Positions 1 through 7,269 of a DNA stretch of 48,385 bases are shown one piece after another. The position numbers and the translations under genes are program-made. Under the pieces are notes generated by a model. It worked only from the letters and a program-made list of their open reading frames with translations, was not told the origin of the DNA and ran no database searches. How positions within the stretch are numbered: the stretch's first letter is position 1; each line of letters starts with the position of its first letter. The stretch spans positions 1 to 48,385 of IMG/VR virus record IMGVR_UViG_3300046373_000131; one strand, given 5' to 3'. The DNA is from a virus.

Positions 1-127
1 ACCGAAACGAAACGGAGCGAAACCTGGTGAGAGCAATTACCTACACCCGAGCCGAAGCCAAGCGAGTGCGAGACCTGATGGACGACGCAATTACCGCCGA
101 GATATTGGCCGAAATGGGCCTTAAATC
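1..127. repeat. 127-bp terminal direct repeat (assembly overlap), left copy
   Basis: Bases 1-127 are identical to 48259-48385. An exact 127-bp end overlap is what a de Bruijn assembler with k=127 leaves when it closes a circular or terminally redundant genome, so it need not be the true physical terminus. It contains the start of the first gene, whose promoter lies only at the right end (48222-48250), so the two ends join in the real molecule. Confidence 0.9.
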
Positions 128-206
128 GCTTCGGGAGCTTCAGGACTCGCAGCGTCAGAAGTTTGCAGCCGAACACTTCACCCGCATGACCGCTCGCGGC
201 TTCTAA
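27..206 (+). CDS. small hypothetical protein, GTG start (59 aa)
   Basis: An open frame starts at GTG 27 behind a GGAG at 14-17 and ends at TAA 204-206. The product is short, charged and probably mostly helical, with the sequence MRAITYTRAEAKRVRDL at its start. I recognise no family. It is the first gene after the strong promoter at 48222-48250 once the ends are joined, so it is probably an early gene leading the 27-2586 operon. An internal ATG at 78 has no good ribosome binding site, which favours the GTG. The first 101 bases of the gene are repeated at the right end of the window. Confidence 0.7.
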   Translation: MRAITYTRAEAKRVRDLMDDAITAEILAEMGLKSLRELQDSQRQKFAAEHFTRMTARGF

Positions 207-250
207 ACCATTCCCCCATAACTGGGGCAAATCCAATCGGAGTACCTGCT

Positions 251-616
251 ATGTCTGAATTAACCCGACCCCCACTGTACACCTCGTGGCGCAATCTGCC
301 CCGGGGCGAGGCTCTCGCAAAGCATGGCGACTTTTCTGACCTGCACCTGACGAACGCTGAGGCGATCGACATGTTGCAACGGAACCTGCAAGACTCCCTA
401 CGTCGTGAGGCCGAGCTGCAGGAGGAGCGCGTTACCCCGTCGGAGCTGGCCCTGCTGCGGTACAACGTGGCGACCTGCTCGGACTTGGCTGCCCGCCGGT
501 TGGCCTGGGCGCATGACCTTGAGCGTAAAAACGCCCGGCTGTTCCGCTGGTCGTGCCTCGGGTACCTGCTGGCGCTGGGCCTTCTGACATTCATTTTCGC
601 AACTGGGAGCAACTGA
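251..616 (+). CDS. small protein with C-terminal membrane anchor (121 aa)
   Basis: ATG 251 follows a GGAG about 9 nt upstream. Residues 1-95 are soluble and charged, with a helical stretch rich in Leu, Arg and Glu. The last ~22 residues (SCLGYLLALGLLTFIFA and flanks) form one hydrophobic segment, preceded by basic residues. This predicts a tail-anchored inner-membrane protein with the N-terminal part in the cytoplasm. No family is recognised. It sits between the leader gene and a MazG-like gene in one operon. A role at the host membrane early in infection is possible but is inference only. Confidence 0.7.
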   Translation: MSELTRPPLYTSWRNLPRGEALAKHGDFSDLHLTNAEAIDMLQRNLQDSLRREAELQEERVTPSELALLRYNVATCSDLAARRLAWAHDLERKNARLFRWSCLGYLLALGLLTFIFATGSN

Positions 617-617
617 G

Positions 618-1046
618 ATGACCGACAAACAGAAAGTACTGGCAGAAGCGTTTGCAGCGTGGATGCTCGAGACCGTGGCCGAGGTCGTAATAGACCGCAA
701 GGTGTTCAAGGTCCAGCGTAAGGACGGCCAGCCGGTAATGGATCAAATCGGCGCTTGGGAAGCCTTCCAGGCCGGCGCGAACGTGCGGCAGAAGTACGAC
801 GACACGCTGTTGCCGTTCCTGGCCCTCATGCGCAAGGAGCTGCACGCGAACAGCCACAAGGGCGACCGCGAGGGCTGGATTCGGATGGACCGTGAGACCG
901 CCATGGCTGAGGTCCATTGGCATGTAAAGAAACTGGGGATGGCGCTAGAAGCAAACGACACTGGCCTTATATCCGAACACGCCGCAGACGTGGCCAACTG
1001 CGCCATGATGCTGGCCGACATCGCGGGGGTGCTGGCCCATGAGTAG
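618..1046 (+). CDS. MazG-like protein (tentative NTP pyrophosphohydrolase-like)
   Basis: A 142-aa all-alpha protein starting at ATG 618 behind GGGAG at 605-609. The C-terminal helix contains EHAADVANCAMMLAD (about residues 119-133), which resembles the E..DV.N...M helix that binds metal in MazG-like NTP pyrophosphohydrolases. An HKGDREGW segment lies at about 100-107. MazG-like enzymes hydrolyse (d)NTPs to NMPs, and phage versions may lower alarmone or tune nucleotide pools. The usual EExxE pair of MazG is not clearly visible, so enzymatic activity is uncertain. It overlaps the next gene, an alarmone-hydrolase-like HD protein, by 8 nt, which fits a shared nucleotide-metabolism role. Confidence 0.55.
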   Translation: MTDKQKVLAEAFAAWMLETVAEVVIDRKVFKVQRKDGQPVMDQIGAWEAFQAGANVRQKYDDTLLPFLALMRKELHANSHKGDREGWIRMDRETAMAEVHWHVKKLGMALEANDTGLISEHAADVANCAMMLADIAGVLAHE

Positions 1047-1569
1047 TGTGGTCTACAAGGCCCAGGTGTTCGCCATGGCCGCGCACGCGGCTATCGGGCA
1101 GAAGCGCAAGTACACGGGCGAACCGTACATCGAACACCCGGCCGAGGTCGTGCAGATTCTCAAGACTGCCGGCGTGACGGACCCCAACATGCTGGCCGCG
1201 GCGTGGCTGCATGACGTGCTAGAGGACACCCGAGTGCCGGGCCAGGTCCTGCTATCGGTGTTCGGGCCCGTTGTAACCGCCCTGGTGCTGGACCTCACGG
1301 ACGTTTCAACCCTTGACGACGGGAACCGGGCGTACCGAAAGCGCCTGGACCGGGAACACACCGGGAGCGCCCATCCGTTCGCCAAAACCATCAAGCTGGC
1401 CGACCTCATCAGCAACAGCCGCAGTATCTGCCAGCATGATCCGAACTTTGCGAGGGTTTACCTCAAAGAGAAAGCCCAGCTCCTGGAAGTACTGCGGGAC
1501 TGCTCGCACCCGGTGCTGTGGCAACAAGCCTACGAACTCTTACAGGAGCATCAAGCATGCGAACTTTAA
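1039..1569 (+). CDS. HD-domain hydrolase, MESH1/SpoT-like alarmone hydrolase family
   Basis: A 176-aa protein with the signatures of the SpoT/MESH1 hydrolase fold. It has RKYTGEPYIEHP (His33), WLHDVLEDT (His58-Asp59, then Glu62-Asp63) and KLADLISN (Asp122), so the metal-binding HD residues and the ED pair are all present. Family members remove the 3' pyrophosphate from ppGpp or pppGpp, and MESH1 also acts on NADPH. There is no synthetase, TGS or ACT domain, so this is a small stand-alone hydrolase. The start overlaps the MazG-like gene by 8 nt, suggesting translational coupling. In a phage it could blunt the host stringent response or an alarmone-making toxin; that role is inferred. Confidence 0.8.
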   Translation: MSSVVYKAQVFAMAAHAAIGQKRKYTGEPYIEHPAEVVQILKTAGVTDPNMLAAAWLHDVLEDTRVPGQVLLSVFGPVVTALVLDLTDVSTLDDGNRAYRKRLDREHTGSAHPFAKTIKLADLISNSRSICQHDPNFARVYLKEKAQLLEVLRDCSHPVLWQQAYELLQEHQACEL

Positions 1570-2078
1570 CGATCCCCTACGCGCTGGCCGAACGCTTGGC
1601 AGACCTCCACCTACTTGAGCCGTATCCGCCTGCCGCCTATGAGGAGCTGCGGAGCCTGATGGCTCAAGACGCGCCTACCGTCCTTGAAGTGCTACCGCGC
1701 CTCAAGACGCCGTACTACACGATCGGTCCGACCGAACCCCGTCTGCCCGGGCTCTATAAAGTCTCCGGGACCTGCCTGGTTTTCTTGGCGGAGAGTGACG
1801 CTCAGGACTGCGCGGACCGCATGAACGAGCAAAGGGCCCGGGCCATGGCTACATCACTGGAGCGCCGAGTGCTGCAGATTGAAGGCACTGTCGACAGCAT
1901 GTACACCTCCTGGCTGATTGACTCCCTCGGGGAAAGTGTCCAGGTCGGCGGGGCGTACACCACCCCTTGGGAGGCGGCGGACTGGTGCGAGCGCAACGGG
2001 TTTGCCTGGGAGGTCGTCGGGCTGGCGGATGACGTCGACCCGGTTGCGGTGCTGAAAGGCTGGAGGGCGGCACGATGA
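1557..2078 (+). CDS. hypothetical protein (173 aa)
   Basis: ATG 1557 is preferred because CAGGAG lies at about 1542-1547; a longer frame upstream lies inside the HD gene. The product begins MRTLTIPYALAERLADL and overlaps the HD hydrolase by 13 nt. It contains two stretches that look like small alpha/beta modules (about 40-90 and 110-173). The second has many aromatic residues around TTPWEAADWCERNGFAWEV. I do not recognise the family. Tight overlap on both sides places it firmly in the 27-2586 operon. Confidence 0.7.
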   Translation: MRTLTIPYALAERLADLHLLEPYPPAAYEELRSLMAQDAPTVLEVLPRLKTPYYTIGPTEPRLPGLYKVSGTCLVFLAESDAQDCADRMNEQRARAMATSLERRVLQIEGTVDSMYTSWLIDSLGESVQVGGAYTTPWEAADWCERNGFAWEVVGLADDVDPVAVLKGWRAAR

Positions 2079-2302
2079 CTGCGCACACCCTGCACGTTTG
2101 TTCCGGGGACTGCGCGTCCCGCTCGTGCAACTACTGCCATGGGGGCCTGGAGTACTGCACGACCTGCAAAGGGGCGGAGGGCACGCTGCCGACTGAATGC
2201 CCGGGCGTGGCTATGACTGAAGTGCAGTCGGCGGAAGTGTACGCCGGGCGTTTGGACTTCTGCGGCGGCCGATGGAAGGCCGTCACGGAGGTGCAGCAAT
2301 GA
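2075..2302 (+). CDS. small cysteine-rich protein (75 aa)
   Basis: ATG 2075 overlaps the previous stop as ATGA, with GGAGG upstream. The first 35 residues hold eight cysteines, including CSGDC, CNYC and CTTC, plus His residues, so a small zinc-binding domain is likely. The C-terminal half has no recognisable motif. No family name can be given. It is one of several short Cys-rich proteins encoded by this phage (see 16910, 40574, 40783, 43353, 43960). Confidence 0.65.
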   Translation: MTAHTLHVCSGDCASRSCNYCHGGLEYCTTCKGAEGTLPTECPGVAMTEVQSAEVYAGRLDFCGGRWKAVTEVQQ

Positions 2303-2586
2303 CACTACGAATTGATTGTGCCTATAGCGCGGACTGGCTGCGGGTGGTGGCCGGAGACCCCGCCGTGCTGGAGCTGGAGATAACGTCTCCGGTAGAAGAC
2401 CGCACCCTTTCCGTGCTGCTGGAAGACAGGGCACAGGTCGAGACCCTCCGCAACGCTCTGTCGCTGTGGCTGGGCGGGGCGTCACTTTCGGAAATCGAGG
2501 AGGCACTGGTAAGGCTGTCAGCGGTGGAGAATAACGCCGCGCTTGAGCAGAAATGGGCCGCGCTATTGGCAGCGGTGCGCGGGTAG
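2299..2586 (+). CDS. hypothetical protein (95 aa)
   Basis: ATG 2299 follows GGAGG with good spacing and overlaps the previous stop as ATGA. The product starts MTLRIDCAYSADWLRVV and has an N-terminal beta-rich part and a C-terminal helical part rich in Leu, Ala and Glu. No family is recognised. It is the last gene before a strong intrinsic terminator at 2665-2696, so it closes the first operon. Confidence 0.65.
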   Translation: MTLRIDCAYSADWLRVVAGDPAVLELEITSPVEDRTLSVLLEDRAQVETLRNALSLWLGGASLSEIEEALVRLSAVENNAALEQKWAALLAAVRG

Positions 2587-2967
2587 CCCTGTTAGGGGCA
2601 GCTCCCGGTAGAGATGTATATCCTTTTACTAGGGATCCCCAGAGACCAACGTTCACCATCTCACCCCCGGCAGGAGCCAATCCTCCCGGGGTTTTTCGTA
2701 TATACGGTAGAGATAGTAGACATACTCTCTATTAGTTAATGTAGAAATATATAGTAAGGGTAGGCTGTAGGCCCATGGCCCGAATAGCTGGCAAACCGGG
2801 AGTATGGCACTCTATCCCCTCTATCCCGTTACGGAACACCGTTATACTGGCGCAGCCCTTACGGGACGTGGCTTACAGAGAGGGTAGAGATACCCTTACT
2901 TCCCAGACACATCTCTACCGGATATACTGCTCGCCTAGGCCCTATAAGGGTTTCCATCTCTACCCAC
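2587..2967. promoter_or_regulatory. 381-bp control region with repeated GGTAGAGAT motif
   Basis: No convincing gene lies here. The 9-mer GGTAGAGAT occurs on the plus strand at 2607-2615, 2706-2714 and 2883-2891, and as its complement ATCTCTACC at 2911-2919 and 2956-2964. The last copy ends 3 nt before the ATG of the HNH gene. Two -10-like boxes, TATACT at 2843-2848 (followed by GGCGCA) and TATACT at 2923-2928, lack a good -35. One motif copy sits 3 nt upstream of the second box, where an activator or repressor could act. The first copy precedes the terminator at 2665. The AT content is locally higher than in the genes. Confidence 0.6.
2665..2696 (+). terminator. strong intrinsic terminator
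   Basis: CCCCGG at 2665-2670 pairs with CCGGGG at 2686-2691, with an inner AGGA/TCCT helix, followed directly by TTTTT at 2692-2696. It ends the 27-2586 operon and separates it from the packaging genes. Confidence 0.85.
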
Positions 2968-3486
2968 ATGAGTATATCCCCAATGAACATGGACATACTG
3001 CGCGCTACCTTCCGATACGACGGCCGCCGCGGCAAATTGTACAAAGGCCGCTGCCTGGCCAACGCTTTCGAAAAGTACGCTGACGGGCCCCTGGTGGTGT
3101 GGTACCTCGGGGAGCAGGTCAAATACGCCCGAATCTGCTTTGCCCTGGCCTACGGCTACCTGCCGAAGCAAGTGCGCCACCGAAACGGCCGGCAAAAGGA
3201 CAACCGACAGGCCAATCTGTACGACCCCCACGCAGACATGGCCGCGCCCACCAGTGAGAAAGGAGTGGCCAGCTATGTGGGTGTGCACGAGGTGAAATGC
3301 CAGAAAACCGGACGATTCCGTGGATTTCGGGGCATTTTTAACCACGGGGGCCGGCGTTTTTACACTCCTGTGGTCGAAAACCGGGAAACTGCACGCGACT
3401 TGCGCATGTTGCTGGTGGCACAGGTAGAATGGCAGGCATTACAGGAGAAACCCGACCATGACACCAGAACAAGCGGCGCTATATGA
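2968..3486 (+). CDS. HNH endonuclease with AP2-like DNA-binding domain
   Basis: A 172-aa protein. Residues 60-84 carry the HNH signature of homing-type nucleases (HRNG at 71-74 and DNRQANL at 78-84). Residues ~101-150 (YVGVHEV..GRFRGFRGIF) look like an AP2-type DNA-binding domain, a common partner of HNH in free-standing homing endonucleases. HNH proteins next to terminase also assist packaging in HK97-like phages, so either a selfish or a packaging role is possible. ATG 2968 has no Shine-Dalgarno, only the ATCTCTACCC motif just upstream; an in-frame ATG at 2983 also lacks one. The 3' end overlaps the small terminase gene by 29 nt. Confidence 0.8.
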   Translation: MSISPMNMDILRATFRYDGRRGKLYKGRCLANAFEKYADGPLVVWYLGEQVKYARICFALAYGYLPKQVRHRNGRQKDNRQANLYDPHADMAAPTSEKGVASYVGVHEVKCQKTGRFRGFRGIFNHGGRRFYTPVVENRETARDLRMLLVAQVEWQALQEKPDHDTRTSGAI

Positions 3487-4054
3487 GGCGCTAACCCCTC
3501 TACAACGGGCTGTCTGCACGCGCGTCGTGGCAGGCATGAACCAGCGGCTCGCGTACATGGAGGCCAAGGAGGCTGCCGGCAAGCCGGTCAGCGCGGCCAC
3601 AGCAGACAGCAGCGCGGCCCGCATGCTAGCGATGGATAGGCCTGCCGCGTTTATGGCCGCAATGAACGCCGCCGCCGTCAGCGCTGCGGTGATGACAAAA
3701 CAGGAGGCCCTTGAGCGCCTCACACGGCAAGCGCGGACCTCACTGCACGACCTGGTGGAGTGGTACCGCATTCCGGTCGCCTCCGACATGATGACGGGCG
3801 AGGTAACGGAGTGGCAGACCGGCTGGAGGATCCGCCCGAGCGTGGAGAACGATCCGGAAAAGATGGAAATCATTTCCAAGCTGTCCGCCGGTAAGGAGGG
3901 CCTCAAGATCGAAATCCACTCGCAGCAAACCGCCATCCAGATACTGGCCAAGCTGCTGGGCTGGGAGGCGCCGCAGAAGACCGCTCAGACTGATGGCGAG
4001 GGCAATGACGTTGAGATGCCTACCGTTATCCGCCTGGTGGGCCCTGGCGGATGA
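3458..4054 (+). CDS. terS: terminase small subunit
   Basis: A 198-aa protein that would recognise phage DNA and load the packaging motor. The N-terminal ~75 residues (LTPLQRAVCTRVVAGMNQRLAYMEA) look like the helix-turn-helix region of Terminase_2-type small subunits. The middle is helical (oligomerisation), and the C-terminal tail is acidic and flexible. ATG 3458 follows CAGGAGAAA. The gene overlaps the large terminase by 4 nt, the normal gene order for packaging modules. Assignment rests on position, size and the HTH-like start. Confidence 0.8.
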   Translation: MTPEQAALYEALTPLQRAVCTRVVAGMNQRLAYMEAKEAAGKPVSAATADSSAARMLAMDRPAAFMAAMNAAAVSAAVMTKQEALERLTRQARTSLHDLVEWYRIPVASDMMTGEVTEWQTGWRIRPSVENDPEKMEIISKLSAGKEGLKIEIHSQQTAIQILAKLLGWEAPQKTAQTDGEGNDVEMPTVIRLVGPGG

Positions 4055-5340
4055 GGCTGAAAGAACGGGAAGCCAAGATAGAGCTACCGCCCAAACTGCT
4101 GGACGTGTTCTCCCATCCGCGCGGCTCCCTCCGGTACCGGGGGGCGTACGGCGGCCGGGGGTCCGGCAAGTCGATGGGGTTCGCCAAGATGGCCGCCGTG
4201 TGGGGCGTCATCGACTCGATGCGCATCGTCTGCACGCGGGACCTGCAGGACTCCATCAAACAGTCATTCCACGCCGAGCTGAAAGCAGCCATTGCCAGCG
4301 AGCCCTGGCTGGAGCGCGCGTATGACGTGGGCGAGGACTACCTGCGGTCGCGCATCAACGACACGGAGTTCTTTTTCAAGGGGCTGCGGCACAACATCGG
4401 CTCCATCAAGTCCATGGCCCAGATTGACCTGTGCATTGTCGAGGAGGCCGAGGACGTCCCCGAGTACTCCTGGCGCGCGCTGACCCCGACGATCCGGGCG
4501 AAAGGATCGGAAATCTGGGTCATCTGGAACCCGCGCGACGAGGGCAGCCCGGTGGACCTGCGGTTCCGTGGGGCCAAGCCGGCGCCCCGCTCCTGCATTG
4601 TCGAAATGAACTACATGGACAACCCGTGGTTCCCCGACGAGCTGGAGGAGGACCGCGTGGACGCCCTGGAGCGGTTCGAACCGGAGATTTACGCGAACAT
4701 CTGGGAGGGCAAGTACCTCAAGGCCAGCAAAGCGGCCATCTACTACGGGTGCTACGAGACCGGGTTCCGCGATACCACCGGCTGGAACGGGCCGTACCTG
4801 GGCCTGGACTGGGGGTTCTCCACGGATCCCATGGCCGCCGTGCGCTGCTGGATCAGCCCGGACGAGCGGGAGCTGTACGTGGATGCGGAGGTGTCCGAGG
4901 TGGCGGTGGAGCTGGACGACGCGGCCAAGGTCGTGTGTGCGGCCATCCCCGAGGCGGCCACCCTGGTCATCACGGCGGACAACGCGCGGCCGGAGGCTAT
5001 CAGCCACACGGCCAAGCCGCGCCGCAGCTCCGACGAGGACGACCCGAAGCTGTACGCCATGCCCAGGATCGCCGCGTGCAAGAAGGGCTCCGGCAGTGTT
5101 GAGGACGGTATCTCGTTCCTCAAGACGTTCCGCATCGTCGTGCACCCGCGCTGCGCCAAGACCCGCAACGAGCTGTCCGAGTACAAGTACAAAGTGGACC
5201 GGCTGTCCGGCGCCATCACGCGCGACATCGTGGACGCAAACAACCACATCATGGACGCCCTGCGGTACGCCGTGGAGTCGATCATGCGGGATCGCAAGCA
5301 AGCGCGGCTCCTCAAGCGCAAGCGGCTGCGCGGGGGTTGA
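4051..5340 (+). CDS. terL: terminase large subunit (packaging ATPase/nuclease)
   Basis: A 429-aa two-domain motor protein. The N-terminal ATPase has Walker A GGRGSGKS (34-41), Walker B IDLCIVEE (125-132) and a coupling segment ending VIWN (~157-160). The C-terminal RNase H-like nuclease has GLDWGFSTDP (Asp ~253), ITADNARPEAI and a final DANNHIMDALRYAVE acidic helix. Length and motifs fit the PBSX/Terminase_3 family. ATG 4051 overlaps terS. The 3' end holds the -35 of the next promoter: the stop codon TGA is part of TTGACA at 5337-5342. Confidence 0.95.
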   Translation: MRLKEREAKIELPPKLLDVFSHPRGSLRYRGAYGGRGSGKSMGFAKMAAVWGVIDSMRIVCTRDLQDSIKQSFHAELKAAIASEPWLERAYDVGEDYLRSRINDTEFFFKGLRHNIGSIKSMAQIDLCIVEEAEDVPEYSWRALTPTIRAKGSEIWVIWNPRDEGSPVDLRFRGAKPAPRSCIVEMNYMDNPWFPDELEEDRVDALERFEPEIYANIWEGKYLKASKAAIYYGCYETGFRDTTGWNGPYLGLDWGFSTDPMAAVRCWISPDERELYVDAEVSEVAVELDDAAKVVCAAIPEAATLVITADNARPEAISHTAKPRRSSDEDDPKLYAMPRIAACKKGSGSVEDGISFLKTFRIVVHPRCAKTRNELSEYKYKVDRLSGAITRDIVDANNHIMDALRYAVESIMRDRKQARLLKRKRLRGG

Positions 5341-5366
5341 CAGTTCGGAAAGGGTGGCCGCATACT
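5337..5366 (+). promoter_or_regulatory. sigma70-like promoter with GCGCGC extension
   Basis: TTGACA (5337-5342), 18-nt spacer, CATACT (5361-5366), then GCGCGCA. The -35 overlaps the terL stop codon. It drives the gene at 5401 and belongs to the phage's shared promoter family. Confidence 0.75.
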
Positions 5367-5400
5367 GCGCGCACACCCAATGCCCTGGAGGCAACGAGAG

Positions 5401-5967
5401 ATGCGCGAGATTCAGTACTACGTTAACCCGAAGACCCGCCTGTGCCAGGGCCATAACGGCCCCACAGAGTACCTGAAACGACGGGCAGCAGAAGCCGAGC
5501 GCCACGGGTTCATCCCGGCCACGGAGGCCGAGGTGGATGCATTCCGCAAAGTGACCGAACACGCCCTACAGCAGGGTTGGAAGCCCGAGCGCATGCACTA
5601 CGACACGTGGCTCAAGGTGCGAACCTACAACCCGGAACCCGCCGAGGTACGCAAAGCAAAGGCGGCCACGGCCCTGCAGGCCGAACGGGAGCGCGAAAAC
5701 CTGGCCGAGCTGGAGGAGTTCTATGCCGAGCTGCGCAAAGCAAAGAGCCGCCTTACTCGTCGGGCGCTGACCCACATCAACGCCCTAGTAAACGAGCTGA
5801 ACGACGCCCAGCAGCTCCTCGCCAAGTACCGCCAGCACGTGGAGGACTGCGAGTCCATCGACTTTCTGGACCAGATTGGAGATGCCCGTTCCGACGTGAC
5901 TTTCACCCCTGCCGAGCAAGCCGCCCTACTCGCCCTACGAAACACCCCGGAGACCGACCATGACTGA
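5401..5967 (+). CDS. hypothetical protein with long coiled-coil/helical region (188 aa)
   Basis: ATG 5401 is chosen over ATG 5380 because transcription should begin near 5373 and GGAG (5387-5390) lies properly before 5401. The product has an N-terminal part with MREIQYYVNPKTRLCQGH and a central run (about 95-150) rich in Glu, Lys, Ala and Leu that should form a long helix or coiled coil. The tail is acidic. No family is recognised. It is expressed from its own promoter right behind terL and is tightly followed by the gene at 5960. Confidence 0.7.
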   Translation: MREIQYYVNPKTRLCQGHNGPTEYLKRRAAEAERHGFIPATEAEVDAFRKVTEHALQQGWKPERMHYDTWLKVRTYNPEPAEVRKAKAATALQAERERENLAELEEFYAELRKAKSRLTRRALTHINALVNELNDAQQLLAKYRQHVEDCESIDFLDQIGDARSDVTFTPAEQAALLALRNTPETDHD

Positions 5968-6808
5968 CATCCACGTAGTACCGTCCGCCCTGCTGCAGCC
6001 CGCTACCGTCGTGCACGAGCCGAACCAGGTGCAGGTAGTCACCTACAACGACCACGCGCGCGCAGTGTGCGAACTGGAACACCGGGCGAACCGCGCGTAC
6101 ACCCAGCGCAACAACGCCGCCGTGGCGCTCGTACGGATGGCCCTGCTGCTCGGCTGGCCTGCGGGTCGCGGGCTGGACAGCAAGACCGAGAGTAACCTGA
6201 CGTGGCGCCACGTGGTCTACATCGACCTGCCAGGCGGGGAGCAAGTGTCCTACCACATGGCCCCGGACGACGTGCCGCTGCTGGAAGGCCTGCCCGAGTA
6301 CGCGGGCGAGTGGGACGGCAAGTTCACCGGTACGACTACCTGGGCCAACCTGGTGCCGGCGGTACCGGCGCGGGTAAAGGACCTGACATACACTCCGGAG
6401 AAACTGACGCACCCAGGCAGCGGGCCCGCCGTTCGAATAACGCACAGTCCCGCCCCGTTTAGCATGAGCGCCTTGACGCCCAGCGAGGAGTCCGAAGCCG
6501 GCGTAACCCGTACCGCTGACGGGGTAACCTATGGAGGCTTTACCCTCGGCCCCCTAACCCAGGTCTCGCGCATCCGAGGCGCGGGGAACACCCTGCAGGC
6601 CTGCTGCGGCTCGTGCCCAGGGGGCTGCCCTATCGGGCTGGCGAACCCACTGGCCCGTTGCGCATCGGCCGAGCCGTGCCAGAACTACCGGGAGCCGGGA
6701 AAACTGTTCTGCGGCACCCACAGTTCGGTAGAGTCGAGGTTCCGCGGCAGCCCGATCACTAACGAGCAACTGTCCTATATGATGCAGCGAGACGGAGAGC
6801 AGCAATGA
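5960..6808 (+). CDS. hypothetical protein with cysteine-rich C-terminal segment (282 aa)
   Basis: ATG 5960 follows GGAG and overlaps the previous stop. Residues 1-60 may form a helical start, and residues 85-145 look beta-rich. The segment at about 212-256 contains ACCGSCPGGCP, a C..AEPC pair and LFCGTH, that is at least eight cysteines and one histidine, probably a zinc-binding knuckle. No family is recognised. It lies in the operon that begins at promoter 5337. Confidence 0.65.
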   Translation: MTDIHVVPSALLQPATVVHEPNQVQVVTYNDHARAVCELEHRANRAYTQRNNAAVALVRMALLLGWPAGRGLDSKTESNLTWRHVVYIDLPGGEQVSYHMAPDDVPLLEGLPEYAGEWDGKFTGTTTWANLVPAVPARVKDLTYTPEKLTHPGSGPAVRITHSPAPFSMSALTPSEESEAGVTRTADGVTYGGFTLGPLTQVSRIRGAGNTLQACCGSCPGGCPIGLANPLARCASAEPCQNYREPGKLFCGTHSSVESRFRGSPITNEQLSYMMQRDGEQQ

Positions 6809-7041
6809 GAGACCTACTACAGCGGATCTTGGAAAGCGGAGCCTTGAGCTACGAAAAGTTCGAAACCCTGGAAGCCGAGGTTTGCTCGACCCTGGCCCCC
6901 GCGGGGGCACCTGTGCCCTGGGCGCATGTCGAACCCTGGTACCTGGAAAACGAGCAAGCCCTGCGCGACATCGGAAAGTTTGAGGGCCTCAAAGGCGTAG
7001 CCCTGGAAGTATGGCGAGCAGCGCGCGCGGAGGTTCGCTAA
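6805..7041 (+). CDS. hypothetical protein (78 aa)
   Basis: ATG 6805 overlaps the previous stop as ATGA and has CGGAGAG upstream. The product begins MRDLLQRILESGALSYEKF and is mostly helical and acidic. No family is recognised. Its stop codon TAA overlaps the next ATG (TAATG at 7039-7043), typical of translational coupling. Confidence 0.65.
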   Translation: MRDLLQRILESGALSYEKFETLEAEVCSTLAPAGAPVPWAHVEPWYLENEQALRDIGKFEGLKGVALEVWRAARAEVR

Positions 7042-7244
7042 TGCCCCAGTTCCGAGTAATCAACGGCGTCCGCGTGCTGACAATCCTGGCGCCCTGCCGG
7101 AGTTGCGCGCGCCGCGTGGCGGTCGAGCATGTGGCCCCGCACGAACCGACCGCACCCTGGCGGGACCCGGAGGTCACAAAGGTCGAACTGGCCGGGCCGG
7201 ACCCGCGCCAGGGGACGAAAGTTTTGTTAGACGAGGGGTGTTGA
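7041..7244 (+). CDS. hypothetical protein (67 aa)
   Basis: ATG 7041 overlaps the upstream stop and has GGAGG at about 7029-7033. The product has one CRSC pair (about residues 20-23) and a final Cys, with a Pro-rich middle. No family is recognised. Its stop codon TGA (7242-7244) lies inside the -35 hexamer of the next promoter, so operon boundaries are very compact here. Confidence 0.6.
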   Translation: MPQFRVINGVRVLTILAPCRSCARRVAVEHVAPHEPTAPWRDPEVTKVELAGPDPRQGTKVLLDEGC

Positions 7245-7269
7245 CAGTCCGGAAAGGGCGCCGTATAGT
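7241..7269 (+). promoter_or_regulatory. sigma70-like promoter with GCGCCCA extension
   Basis: TTGACA (7241-7246), 17-nt spacer, TATAGT (7264-7269), then GCGCCCATACC. The following leader ACCGAACGAAACAACGGAG resembles the leader at 1-20. It drives 7306-8727. Confidence 0.85.

Noticed and set aside
178-612. Leftward open frame opposite the second gene
   Set aside because: Arg/Ser-rich antisense frame without ribosome binding site.
2775-3083. Open frame of 102 aa in the control region
   Set aside because: It spans the motif copies and the start of the HNH gene in another frame, with no ribosome binding site and chance-like composition.
4264-5562. Long leftward open frame (432 aa) opposite terL
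   Set aside because: Antisense shadow of a certain gene; its His/Val/Leu/Gly/Arg-rich composition comes from the complementary strand of GC-rich codons.
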